DNA from: Venturia oleaginea
Lineage: Eukaryota > Ascomycota > Dothideomycetes > Venturiales > Venturiaceae
Assembly: GCA_013176395.1 (NCBI GenBank)
Contig: JABMLP010000002.1
Span: forward strand, 1,488,001 to 1,552,000
Direction of reading: 5' to 3'
DNA: 64,000 bases
The position numbers and the translations under genes were made by a program. Shown here piece by piece: positions 41,820 through 53,084 of this stretch (position 1 is the stretch's first letter; each line of letters begins with the position of its first letter). The notes below the pieces were generated by a model. It was not told the DNA's origin. It was given only the letters and a program-made list of their open reading frames with translations, and did not search any database.

Positions 41820-44196
41820 TCAGCGTCGTGATCTGCTGGTGGGCATCGGGTCGAAAGCATCATCGTCATCGGAAATCTCATCGTCGCTCTAGCAACAAGT
41901 CAGTACTGTCCACATACTGAAAGGACCTGGTGCACCAACTCACGATTTCAATCGTCTTCTTCGCCACAGCTGCCCTACCACTCGCTCGTTGTGTAGGCTG
42001 CGAAGGCTGCGAGAAATTAAGCGTGCTCTGCCTTGGCGCTGCCGCCTTTCTCGTCGATGCAGCCGGTGCTTTCGGTGCAGCTCTACTCGCTGGTGCCCTT
42101 ACCCTACTCTTCGCCGCTGGTTTTACGAACAGCGGCTGTGACTCTTGCTCCTCATCGTCGTCGTTCAGGACCATCTCTACATCAGACTCTTCGTCATCAT
42201 CTTCCTCTTCAACCCCCTTCTGCTTTCCACGTCCTCCACGAGCTGGTGCTGCAGCTTTCTTTGGAGCTGCAGTCTTGCGTGTCGTTGCCGCTCCTCCTCT
42301 ACCACCTCTTCCCCTGCCGCGGCCTCTGCCTGTACCACGAGTCGCCGTCGTTGTGGCCACGCTATCGTTGTCATCGTCATCGTCTTCTGCTTCAGAGTGT
42401 ATGATAGCGCCAGGCTGGTCTTCCCAATCTCCATCCATATCAGTGTCCCAGTTGTCAGTCTTCGGCTTCACCTTGGTTCGCCTAGGCTTCTTCATCGCAC
42501 CAGCAGCAAACAACTCCTCTAGCTTCGAGCGGTATGTCTCCATCTCATATGCGATTCCGTCCTCATCGAAGTCTTCCACGTTTAAAAGATGCTTGAGTTG
42601 GCTGGTGAGCGATGAGTCCACGAACATTTCCATAGAGTGTTTGTCATCTTTGTCGACAAACTGGCTGACGGCGTCACCGAATGTGTTCTGAGGTAGGATC
42701 GTGAGAGACTGAGCGGTCAAGAATTCTTGGACCAGTTTTTCGACTTTGATCGAGTCAATTGACATCTGTTCCATCTTCTCCATAACAGCATCCGCTGGCA
42801 TTTCCGGAACATCATTCCCGTTCTTCCTCGTAGCAGATTTCTTCTTTCTATAGAACTGAACTACGTCGTTGATGTTGGCAACCTGCTCGCGAAAGCGATT
42901 CGAAATTCGTTGAGGATTATCGATGTCGAAATGGCCACCATCAGGGGCAGTGTACTCAACGCGGAGCCGAATAAGTGGACGTGGTACTTCCTCGCCTTTG
43001 TCGTTCAACCCTGTATCTTCGTCGAAAGACTCCTGTAAGCCGATCCATTCTTGCCGGGCCTGTTCGATCAGTTCTTCAACAATGATGTGAAGATGCCGTG
43101 TTATTTCTGATCTGTGGTTGTCCTTTTTCCAGATATTCTTTAGTGGTCGCTCCTCTGCTAGAACGATCTCTTTCATGACGAATGGCCGAACGCTTGTCAG
43201 TCGGATTGGCTCCACTTTGAACTCTTTACCAGTGACCTTGAGGAGTGCAACATGCTTTGGAACAGCCTCTCCAGGCATAAGCGAAGTGGCAACGGAAGAA
43301 CCTGGCTGCATGACATGAAAGGACATCTCTGGGTTGTATCGAGGATCGATCAAGCACTCATGCTCGTGACCCCAGACCACTAGATCGAGGAACTCAGGCA
43401 GGAAGTTTTCGGGTAGATAGCTGGTTACGGTATGCGCGTGACTGTACAACAATCAGTCTCAAAGCAGTCTCGTCAGCCTTGGCATGAACCTACTGATTCT
43501 GGTGAACACTCATGAGATTGAACCAATCACTCTTCTGGGTGCTTGGCTGAAAGAACTTGACCTTGCCGTCTCTGAAGGTCCTAAACAAGCGCTCGTCACG
43601 GATGTTGCTCATACCATAAAGAGCGAGTTTGGTGCGACCCTTCTGTAAGAGTATAGGTTTTATGGAAACCTTGTCAGCCTCGGGCATGCGACCATAGTAG
43701 TTAACCAGTCCTGCGACTTGAAGCAGGTCCAAGGCCGAGTAATGCTTCTCACCCTCTCCAGTCGGATCGTCATGATTTCCATGAATCGAGAAAACAGGAA
43801 TCGCGACATTGATGTCCTGGTCTTCATAATTGACATGATCAAACGGTCTATGTTCATCAGCGTCATGGAATCATCTCCCCAGAAGGGGCATACTGACGGT
43901 TCAAAGTCCTCAGTAGCATCACTCAACATCTCCAACTCACAAGGCTTATCACCAAGGCAATTCTCCCGCAAAATGCGCATCACATGAAACATACTCGCTC
44001 TACTGGGTTTGTTCTCATGGAACAAGTCGCCTGCTAGTAGAATCATGTCGACATCGCGTGCCTTGGCGAGTTTGATGATTTCCTCAAAGGTCTTCCAGGA
44101 GTCATCGCGACGGATGGAGTCGCGCTCGCCGTACCCGACATGATTGTCTGTTGCGACCAGAATTGTAATTTCGTCTGATGAAGTCGCGGAGGGCAT
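41820..44196 (-). CDS. MRE11: Double-strand break repair nuclease Mre11
   Basis: Nuclease subunit of the Mre11-Rad50-Nbs1/Xrs2 complex, acting in DNA end resection, checkpoint signalling and telomere maintenance. Four exons, 44196-43898, 43847-43494, 43441-41944 and 41888-41820, with introns of 50, 52 and 55 nt, give 739 aa. Phosphoesterase motifs: [47 protein letters not shown] and [14 protein letters not shown]. These supply the usual metal-binding Asp/His/Asn set. The capping/DNA-binding domain follows. The C-terminus has a [13 protein letters not shown] (GAR-like) motif, acidic tracts and a final [16 protein letters not shown] tail. The start at 44196 is chosen over an upstream in-frame ATG because [19 protein letters not shown] matches the family start. 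Confidence 0.96.
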
Positions 44197-44507
44197 TTTG
44201 AGAGTTGGTGATGGGGATTGATGATTGTCGATGAGAGGGATGGAGGTAGTGAGTGATGCGGTCAGGGAGATACGTTCAGCATCGGCATTAGCAACACAGC
44301 AATTGCGGCCTCCCCTACGATGCGCATACACAGAAATTGATAATGTGGAGGTTGGGTGGAAGGGTGGATGGCGGCGAAGAACTCGTCGCGTGTGAGATGC
44401 GAATCCACGTGTAGGCATCAGGCAGGCTAATCGTATTCGGCCCCGCATTTTCTTGGCTTAAGATCCATCTTGAAGCACATCAGTTGCATGTTTTAGTAGC
44501 AACCACA
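44197..44507. promoter_or_regulatory. Divergent promoter region MRE11/RSM19
   Basis: 311 bp separate the two start codons. The minus frame of MRE11 stays open into it, but no gene needs it. No specific site named. Confidence 0.45.
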
Positions 44508-44952
44508 ATGATTCCCACTCGTGTGCTGTTCGCTGGACGGTCCGTCTGGAAAGGTCTCATACACTCTCCCACCATCTCCAATGTCATAGCTAATTCTCCA
44601 CAGGTCCAAATATTGTCCCGTAATTCTCCATCCTACCACCACTCCAGTCTCCACCTAACCACCTCCATCTAGTCTCCCACTTGTCAAACCGAAACTAGGC
44701 ACATACGCCCCTCCCATCAAAACACAGGCCCGCTCCGCAACCATCTTACCCAATTTCGTGGGATTAAAGTTCGCGGTTCACAATGGGAAGATCTATCACG
44801 AATTCACTGTCACGGAAGATATGGTTGGACGTAAATTGGGGGAATTCTCGCCGTATGTGTGACATGCACTCAGCCGAGGTGGAATTGTAATAGAGTCTAA
44901 CCATGAGAACAGGACGAGGAAGAAATTCTCTTACAAGCAGTCGAAGAACTAG
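44508..44952 (+). CDS. RSM19: Mitochondrial small-subunit ribosomal protein uS19m
   Basis: Mitoribosomal 37S/28S protein of the uS19 family that contacts rRNA in the head of the small subunit. Four exons, 44508-44553, 44604-44619, 44673-44852 and 44913-44952, give 93 aa. The start reads [16 protein letters not shown]. The 16-nt second exon supplies GPNIVP, and the third supplies [20 protein letters not shown] and [11 protein letters not shown]. The last exon supplies [19 protein letters not shown], the ILPNFVG core and the HNGK..VTEDMVG..LGEF motif are diagnostic. All splice phases agree, and without the micro-exon the frame breaks. A divergent neighbour of MRE11. Confidence 0.9.
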
Positions 44953-45543
44953 TCAGCCCACCATTTTAGGAAATAGAGTAGCCATGAGCCGTCCGCACAG
45001 AGTATCTTGAAAGAGGCGCGGAGATTGTGATGTCGTATTGTGGGATCGTACACTGGCATGATGAGAAAAGCTTGACACATCGGAAGAGGCCGGGTTCATA
45101 CGATACAAAGCACGTGGGTTGATGTTCGATTACAGGCTAAGGACGAAGGCGACAGAATGACATACAAAGGCACTCCCGAATTGCGGGTTCGATAGTCCCA
45201 TAGGGGTCCTATAGTTCTTGTTCTTCCTTTCAATAGCTCAGAACCGTTCATCACAGCCAACCTATGATGATAATTTTCTGGCAAATATACAAACGGCATC
45301 GCCAGAAATTTGGCAATATCGATCTTGACTTGCAAGTCATTCTTTTAACGATCTTTTTGATGTACGCCTTCTCCTTTGCGTCTTCTTAATAGCCGGGCCG
45401 TCGCGGTTTTAATCGTTGTCAGTATCCTGTTCAACATCCTCATGCCTGCCTCAGCAATGCTTTTGTTATGATTCTCCTCCACAATGCTTGATCCTCGAAG
45501 CATCGGGACTGGAGAACAACGTGTGGGTTTAAGAGCAGCCCAG
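44953..45543. other. Convergent intergenic region
   Basis: Between the 3' ends of RSM19 and TAF10. No gene-quality frame; terminators of both genes should lie here. Confidence 0.4.
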
Positions 45544-46242
45544 CTATCGATAGAAATCTGGCCGCTTAATGTTGATACCATATTCTCCAACTGCCATACC
45601 CAAGTCCTCCATCGTCAAGATAGTCTTTCCCTGTCCGCTTCCTCCTTGACCACCACCGCCATAGCCTGGTCTCTGAACACCTAGGTTCTGAGCTGCCTTG
45701 CCAGCTGCTTCCTTCGCAGTTCCACCGGCCGCACCTGCCGCGCCTGCGACTGTTGGGGCACCAACTCCACCCATAGGGTTCGAGGAGGAGGTATTTGAGG
45801 CGCGAACACGAGCGTATTGGTAGGAATCCGCTGCAATATCTGCTATGAACTTCTGGGTTGCAAGGGCCATGAGGCGGGCGAGTTGAATAGGCGTTTCGGG
45901 CGGTGGAGGGAGACCAGCCAGTGTGAGGTAGTAGTTTGTGACCGCGTCGGGGATCTAAAGAGTGATCGTATTAGTTCTGTCGCACTGTTCAGAGGCATGT
46001 TGACATACGATAGGTGCATAATCGTCCATTTTGCCTAGAAACTCTCGCAGGGTTGCGTCTTTCTTTGCCGGTATCTTTGCTTCTACCGGTTTGTTCACTT
46101 CATCCTCCTCGGGCCTAGTATCGTTTGCGCCGTCGAGATTCATGCTGTCTGGTTGAGTGGCTTCGGCACTGATGTCTTCTTGGGATGCGTTTGGGGCCTC
46201 TTCTTCAGCGACGGGCGGCTGGGTGGGGTTTGATTCGGCCAT
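45544..46242 (-). CDS. TAF10: TFIID/SAGA subunit TAF10
   Basis: Histone-fold TBP-associated factor shared by TFIID and SAGA. Exons 46242-46009 and 45954-45544, with a 54-nt intron (GTATGT...TTTAG, phase 0), give 214 aa. The N-terminus is acidic and disordered ([25 protein letters not shown]). The histone-fold region starts at [14 protein letters not shown] and runs across the intron into [33 protein letters not shown] and YQYARVR. A Gly/Ala-rich insertion follows ([11 protein letters not shown]), then the conserved end [20 protein letters not shown]. The Gly-rich insertion before the last helix is common in fungal TAF10. Confidence 0.95.
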
Positions 46243-46361
46243 GGTCTGTTGATAGTGTACAGTAGTACAATGCAGTGTCAGGCGATCTTTCTTCTGGTCG
46301 AATGTGAATGGTTGTAACTTTGTGTTAGCTGTCTTGTAGTGAGGCTTGAGGCTCTGAAGTT

Positions 46362-46526
46362 ATGGCCGGGGGTCCGAGCGAAACTGTGGGGGAGCCGACG
46401 CCGACCATCACCTCTTTTCAAAGAGACATCACTCAAGCACAGATCGATATCGATAAATCTCTGAAAACTTATTTTCGGAAATCTGCACAGAAGATTGTCA
46501 ATATTGATCAGGTTGGTCACTGCTAA
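46362..46526 (+). CDS. Short frame head-to-head with TAF10, uncertain
   Basis: An ATG at 46362 opens 54 codons with a good amphipathic stretch (TSFQRDITQAQIDIDKSLK, YFRKSAQKIVNIDQ) before a stop. A possible donor (CAG|GTTGGT) falls near the end, but no acceptor gives a convincing next exon. It may be the first exon of a gene truncated by rearrangement, or chance. Confidence 0.25.
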   Translation: MAGGPSETVGEPTPTITSFQRDITQAQIDIDKSLKTYFRKSAQKIVNIDQVGHC

Positions 46527-47566
46527 CTGGATTCAGCTCTTAGTCTTACATTACTCCACAATCTTCTGCACTTATTAGACGTCCGAATTCTATCTACAAG
46601 CAGCAGTGTTAAAGAAACCCGGTCGCGTCAAACCCTTCTCTTCTCTTTTTGCGAAAACGACTCCGCTCCTTTCCATGTTCGCGTCAGTCACGGCTCTTTA
46701 GAGTCGAGATGGCGATGAAGCAGAATCCCACATATCTTGTACTCGTTATCACATGTTCAGTTTACACACATTCTATGCCTATCATGCGAAGAGCAGCAAA
46801 AGCTGGGTTGTTCTCCCTCGTCCCTTTCTCCATCCATTTCTCAAGAGACGGCAAGATGTAATTGAGAAACAAGACTGTCCATCTTCTTAACGAGAATGAG
46901 TCTCCGACTCATCAAGCCGGTGTTGATCCGCCTTTGACTGACCCCGTGAAAAGGTATTGTGACAGTGCGATCATATAGCCTCGCCGGCGATGTTCAGAAA
47001 CGTAGTAGGCTTCATCTTAGGTTCTCGTGGACAAGGGGTGCGATAACAGGAGGATGGTGACGATGGCTCGCGAAGTGGATGTCGTCCATGCTCCTCTGTA
47101 GATTCGCCGATGGGACTAATCCTGTGTCCATTTGATTCTTGGTCAAGCAATATGCGAAATAGACAATATGAGGTGCTATTGATTTTTTATGTTGTTTCTT
47201 CAGTGTAGGATATTTCGGTTCAGATGTCTGTCATCTAATATTATTCAAGTCGTATCAGACTTGCGATTTTGAGATTGAATGATCACATTGAGTCTTAAAA
47301 CAGGATACCGCTTTACGTCTTTATCGATTGGTATGTTATCCTTGAGCTTGTCAAGAAAATTCCACAAGTCGGAATCGGCCCGGATGAGGAGCGTCCAGCC
47401 TGCCTATACTCCCATAAAGTGAACCCCATGACAATTCACGGACCGAATACCGAGTACGTCGGATAGAACATGTGGCCAAAGCATCTGTCAAATCTGGGGA
47501 AACGTAATGCGCTAGGCTGCTGGTAGATACCGAAGCACGGATGTGATCCGAAACATTAGCCGAACA
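46527..47566. other. No recognisable gene
   Basis: Non-coding interval between the TAF10 region and the transposon cluster; only short frames. Confidence 0.35.
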
Positions 47567-47710
47567 TGTTACGCTGAACGAGCAAAACAGAGTTATTCGG
47601 AAGTAGATTCAACACGAACTTAACGATAGGAGCCGATGAACAGAACGAGTGTCACCCTGTGACTTGACTGTATTGACTTAGGAGGTTAAGTACACTGTGG
47701 CATCTGCATG
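47567..47710. repeat. LTR-like repeat fragment (144 bp), copy 2
   Basis: Near-identical to 31753-31896. It stops exactly where the ATTG-repeat tail of the non-LTR-like element begins, so it is the target into which that element inserted. Confidence 0.6.
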
Positions 47711-47904
47711 ATTGATTGATTGATTGATTGATTGATTTTATCCTACTCGGTTGCAGCCGCTTAATCACGCAGCTATGTCCGGTTAGGAGGACTTCATCAG
47801 ACAGCCGACATGTGATAGATTATATAATCCACCGCGCCCCACTTCGCCCCGTTCACTGAAACAAGACCAGCTGTCCCCTCAGTCCTCCCCCTTTTCCCTT
47901 AACC

Positions 47905-48776
47905 TGTCACGGCAGCGATAGGATGTATGTTACAGATCACCTCAAGACCGAAGAGCAGGGACAACGGGACTTGCAGAGGATGGTTGGATAACAAGAAGTT
48001 GTTGTTAGGACTGATGTGGAGTGGAATCCGTTGGGCGCACAAGAGGGGACTGGTGCAACCAGGTCAGTCCTAAGAGAGAATAGTACGTGCAGGAGTCACG
48101 TGATATTCCCACAGTTCCCACAGCACTTGGCATTGCCCACAGTGTGGGAAGTGTGGGAATACACCTTGGCACCCAGAACCAGAAGGGTATATAGGGAGGA
48201 CGTTGGACGGACTTTCCTTTCTCTCTTCGTGGTTATCTCATGTTATGTTTCTCACATAGGAGCTTCTTCAACCTACTACAGTAACGACCTTTTACTTAGA
48301 TACAATCAAGCACAAGTCATATGCACACGAAGCAAGCCCACCCCCAACCTTCATACTAACCGACAAGCGTTCAGGATTGATCTGAGGATCAAATCGGTTA
48401 GACGACAATTGAATTGGGAGATACATCGGACGGCTAGGATCTAGTGAGCCTCCAAAGAACCTGAGCAAGGAAAGGTACTTAAGGTAAGTACTTCCAGACT
48501 GATATTGCCCTTACCCCAAACCCGCGGACCAGAACAAGAGAACACAGGCGTCAAGAAGGTCTTGACATAATCAACTGTGTTGAGAAACGAGTTCCCCGTA
48601 ACAATGTATAGAATGAACTAGGGTTCTAAGAACTGAGTGTGATAATAGAATTTACGGTAGAGAACGAGTTACTACGAGGGCGCGAAGATATCGCGCCTTA
48701 GCCACAATGTGGCTAAGCCGATACGCCCGAGCCATGAAGTAACGTGACGGCAAAGGAGCCATGCCGTGCCGTCACA
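47905..48776. mobile_element. MITE-like DNA element interrupted by a solo LTR
   Basis: Left end TGTCACGGCA, right end TGCCGTGCCGTCACA, imperfectly inverted. It is flanked by TAACC at 47900-47904 and 48777-48781. The uninterrupted relative at 51659-51665 reads straight through CCCTTAACCAGTATC, which proves the insertion and its 5-bp duplication. Without the LTR and its duplication the element is about 191 bp and has no coding capacity. Confidence 0.75.
47928..48603 (+). mobile_element. Solo LTR, copy 2 (676 bp)
   Basis: Same family and length as 16014-16689, in opposite orientation. It is flanked by a perfect 5-bp duplication ATGTA (47923-47927 and 48604-48608) and is inserted into the MITE-like element. 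No internal region remains. Confidence 0.9.
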
Positions 48777-48929
48777 TAACCAGTATCTCCAAATGCCCGC
48801 GGGCTCTTGTAGATACTGGTTACTCTGCTAGTATATCTGTGCTATGTAGACTCAAGAGGCAATGCCTCGTGTTTCGCTATCCTTCTACCTACAGTCTCCC
48901 TCTAATGCTCAGCTTTGTATATCTGTTTC

Positions 48930-49137
48930 TCTTGAATGATACACAGTGAAAAGATGAGGAGGATTAAGGATTGCATGAGGTTCATAATGAACCGGTGACC
49001 GAGCGATAGTTATACAGATGTGATTGCTTTGAAATCAAAAGACGGGTACATGATTCCGACGGCTGTATGCCACCGATATCCACTTCGCGGCTAACTGAAA
49101 TTGTGGTATCATCCAACAGCGGCTGTATCATCTAACA
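48930..49137 (-). repeat. Copia 3' LTR (208 bp)
   Basis: Direct repeat of 50599-50806. In the element orientation it starts TGTTAGATGATACAG. Confidence 0.85.
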
Positions 49138-50598
49138 CACCCTCTCAGGGCTAGCCTCAGGCCTGACATGACATAGACAAGTGGTGATACTTCAGTCCTT
49201 GGTGTTGAGGTTTGGTGAAGCCTGATTGGCTGGTTTTGGTGTGGTTGTTGGAGGTGATTTTGCCAATACCTTGATGACGTGCTCGACGTCAACCATATTG
49301 AGTTGAGATAAGAAGTTTTGATGTTGTTGAGGGCTCAGGATTTTCGTCATTCCATCAGCGATCATCATAGCAGTGGATATCCAGATAACAATAATGAGAG
49401 AGGCTTGAACCTGTTGGCGGAGCCACATTTGGTGGATGTCGACGTGACGTAACCGAGTGACTAGTTTTGGAGATTCATGGTTCATTAGTTTGACTGTCTG
49501 CTGGTTGTCGCAGTGGATGATTGTAGGCTCTTGAGGGTTAAATCTGATAGCTTCAAAGAAGCGGTTCCACCACATCATTTCGCGTGAAGCTCCAGAAAGA
49601 GCGAGGAGTTCAGCTTCAGTGGTAGAAGTTGATACTGTTTTTTGTTTGGTGGCTCTCCAGTCAATAAGCCCACCGTAAAGGCTGAACGTGAAGCCTTCAC
49701 TGCTGCGGCGGGTGGCGATATCATCGGCGAAAGATGCATCAGAATGACATGAAAAGACGTTCTCAGTTTTGAGGCCATTGAACTGAATTGAGAGGTACCG
49801 AGAGTGATATAGATAGATGATGACTTGGTCTGCGGCGTCAGAGCACTGCTGGCTGGGGTTTTGCAGATGTTCTGAAAGGAGAGAGACTGATTTGGCGATG
49901 TCGGGTCTTGTGATTGTGGCTGCGAAGTTGATAGATCCAACCTTCTGTTGATAGACAAAGATGAACTGCGTATGCAGCGGAGACGTTGGCGTAGATTTTG
50001 TTTTTCAGCTCCTTCATTGCCTTAACTTTCAAGTCGTGCTCAACTTTTTCAATCTTGAAAACACCCAATTCGTACTCAAATTCCCACCGTTTTGCCGCGT
50101 TGTCAGGAATGCCAATTGTTGCTGGCGTAAGGCCAACGTCGACGGGTAGTGGGGCCCTTCGGAGGTACAACAGAGGTTGCTCTGTATAGGCTTGAGCAGG
50201 GGGAGGGTTCTGGGCTTGCTGAGATGGAGTAAGAGCAATAGGTTTGGGCTCAAAATCTGGATCAATGTATTCCCAAAGATTGTCGGTAATTGCTATTTGA
50301 CGAATCCAATCGCGGAAGGCGTTCCACTTTGTAGGGTCCGAAAGGAAGATTTCAAGGGAGTCTCCCTTGAGCTTTGACGATGCTAATGCAGCTGACATCG
50401 TCATGGTGGTGGGCGGGGATCTTTTCGTATATTCCGAGAGGATGTTGGATCGATGGCAGAATCGTTGTAAACACTGAAAGATGGGCTTAATGGGACTAGC
50501 GTGTATGGGGTTTGATAGAGGGGGTTGTATCAATACACGGCGGTGAAACCAGAAAGGGTAAGGTGTGTTTACGAGGGTAGGCAAGCCGGGCTCATAAC

Positions 50599-50806
50599 TC
50601 TTGAATGATACACAGTGAAAAGATGAGGAGGATTAAGGATTGCATGAGGTTCATAATGAACCGGTGACCGAGCGATAGTTATACAGATGTGATTGCTTTG
50701 AAATCAAAAGACGGGTACATGATTCCGACGGCTGTATGCCACCGATATCCACTTCGCGGCTAACTGAAATTGTGGTATCATCCAACAGCGGCTGTATCAT
50801 CTAACA
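50599..50806 (-). repeat. Copia 5' LTR (208 bp)
   Basis: Direct repeat of 48930-49137, with no difference seen by eye. Confidence 0.85.
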
Positions 50807-51476
50807 GTTTCGCCTTATCCCTCAAGGCCAATGGGTTCCCTAAGTATGTTTCTGCTTGTGAAAGTTGCCTACACCAGATTCCTATGCGGCAGTGTATTTG
50901 GTTGTGTGATGCTGGAGACAATAGTAACCATCGTAGTCGTGATTTCGCTGCTTGGGTGTGATACTCCGAGTATGCCCGTAGACGAGGCTGTCTGGTAGCT
51001 GCCGTATTGTATGGCGCCGATCGTGCTATAGACCTGCCGTCTTACAGTCGGAGCCTACCTGCTGCTAGTCGCTCTCCCTACTTGCTATATCGCGCTCCTA
51101 CTCTTGCCAATGCCATAACTGGGACGCAACAGTCTGGAGAGAAGCTCAAGGCTACGTCTGCTGGCTTGTAGGGAGGGGATTTGCCGCCAATAAGCTCCTT
51201 CTATACGTCCTTACTGCTTACTGTGTCGCGCACCTACTCTTGCCAATGCCATAACTGGGACGCAACAGTTTGGGGAGAGGCTCAAGGCTCTGGACATCAG
51301 CTTGCAGCAGGACGGTTTGCGGAGACGATAGTAGATGAGGTTCTCTAGCAGCTGCCGCATCGTGTCGCACCGATTGTGTTGTAGACCTGTCGTCTTATAG
51401 TCGGAGCCTATCTGCTGCTAGTCGCTCTCCCTGCTTACTATATCGCGCTCCTACTCTTGCCAATGCCATAACTGGG

Positions 51477-53084
51477 TTGATTGATTGATTGATTGATTTT
51501 ATCCTACTCGGTTGCAGCCGCTTAATCACGCAGCTATGTCCGGTTAGGAGGACTTCATCAGACAGCCGACATGTGATAGATTATATAATCCACCGCGCCC
51601 CACTTCGCCCCGTTCACTGAAACAAGACCAGCTGTCCCCTCCGTCCTCCCTCTTTTCCCTTAACCAGTATCTCCAAATGCCCGCTGGCTCTTGTAGATAC
51701 TGGTTATTCTGCTAGTATATCTGTGCTATGTAGACTCAAGAGGCAATGCCTCGTGTTTCGCTATCCTTCTACCTACAGTCTCCCTCTAATGCTCAGCTTG
51801 TCTATCTGTTTCGCCTTATCCCTCAAGGCCAATGGGTTCCCTAAGTATGTTTCTGCTTGTGAAAGTTGCCTTGCACCAGATTCCTATGCGGCGGTGTATT
51901 TGGTTGTGTGATGCTGGAGACAATAGTAACCATCGTAGTCGTGATTTCGCTGCTTGGGTGTGATACTCCGGGTATGCCCGTGGACGAGGCTGTCTGGTAG
52001 CTGCCGTATTGTATGGCGCCGATCGTGCTATAGACCTGCCGTCTTATAGTCGGAGCCTATCTGCTGCTAGTCGCTCTCCCTACTTGCTATATCGCGCTCC
52101 TACTCTTGCCAATGCCATAACTGGGACGCAACAGTCTGGGGAGAGGCTCAAGGCTACGTCTGCTGGCTTGTAGGGAGGGGATTTGCCGCCAATAAGCTCC
52201 TTCTATACGTCCTTACTGCTTACTGTGTTGCGCACCTACTCTTGCCAATGCCATAACTGGGACGCAACAGTTTGGGGAGAGGCTCAAGGCTCTGGACATC
52301 AGCTTACAGCAGGACGGTTTGCGGAGACGATAGTAGATGAGGTTCTCTAGCAGCTGCCGTATCGTGTCGCACCGATTGTGTTGTAGACCTGTCGTCTTAT
52401 AGTCGGAGCCTATCTGCTGCCAGTCGCTCTCCCTGCTTGCTATATCGCGCACCTACTCTTGCCACTGCCATAACTGGGACGCAACAGTCTGGGGAGAGGC
52501 TCAAGGCTACGTCTGCTAGCTTACAGGGAGGGGATTTGCCGCCAATAGGCTCCTTCTATGCGTCCTTACTACTTACTGTGTCGCGCACCTACTCTTGCCA
52601 ATGCCATAACTGGGACGCAACAGTTTGGGGAGAGGCTCAAGGCTCTGGGCAACAGCTTGTAGCAGGACGGTTTGCCAAGACGTTGGGAGAGATTGTCTAG
52701 TCGTTGCAGTGGTGTGTGGTGCCGATTGTTGCACACCGGGCGTCTGGTGTTTGAGTTGTGTTGAAGGTATTGCCGTTCTAGCAGTGACTCGTCGACTCGG
52801 AGCGTTGCAGTGTCATCTGGGGTGATGGACTAGCCGGGAGATAGTGACTAGATGGTTGCTGTTGTCTTTGGTGGACGCATCGTTCGTGTAGCTTGCTCAT
52901 GTATTCGTCTGCTTGCTCTGCGGTGGCCGCGACGGCGACTCTAGAGATATCTCATCGACGCTGAGGGACGCGCGATGGCCTCTAGAGGCCGGAGCGGCCA
53001 CTGGCAAAGGTGTTTTGATGATCCTTAGATGATACTTCTGTAAATTCCAAAAATTGAGTTCTCGCTGTGTGTGCTGTTTTTTCG
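51477..53084 (-). mobile_element. Non-LTR-like element, copy 2
   Basis: A 1608-bp insertion bounded by a 13-bp duplication, TGCCATAACTGGG (51464-51476 and 53085-53097). It lies inside copy 1 of the same family. The tail is TTGATTGATTGATTGATTTT at 51477, and the following about 190 bp match 47711-47904. Internally it carries repeated segments of about 130 bp (CTACTCTTGCCA..GCCATAACTGGG). No intact protein frame, so probably non-autonomous or 5'-truncated. The long duplication plus simple-sequence tail fit target-primed reverse transcription. Confidence 0.7.

Larger units (their letters stand above)
48930..50806 (-). mobile_element. Internally deleted Copia (Ty1) retrotransposon
   Basis: 1877 bp flanked by GTTTC on both sides (48925-48929, 50807-50811). 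The empty site is preserved in the related element at about 51800-51820 (TATCTGTTTCGCC). It has two 208-bp LTRs that I read as identical (48930-49137, 50599-50806). On the minus strand a gag-like N-terminal part (LKGDSLEIFLSDPTKWNAF, WEYIDPDFEP) runs to about 49965. It then abuts the end of a Copia pol: QQKVGSINFAATITRPDIAK, RRSSEGFTFSLYGGLIDWR and TVSTSTTEAELLALSGASRE, the RNase H region and its C-terminal tail. Protease, integrase and most of reverse transcriptase are missing. Identical LTRs with a deleted interior suggest recent mobilisation in trans. Confidence 0.85.

Noticed and set aside
41930..42691. Cys/Ser-rich 253-codon plus-strand frame
   Set aside because: Antisense shadow of the acidic and GAR-rich C-terminus of MRE11.
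44197..44448. N-terminal extension of MRE11 from an upstream in-frame ATG
   Set aside because: The extension is Arg/Ser/His-rich without similarity to the family, and [19 protein letters not shown] fits the usual Mre11 start.
47711..47737. Plain ATTG microsatellite
   Set aside because: Identical flanking sequence recurs at 51477 next to the same tail, so it is the 3' end of a mobile element.
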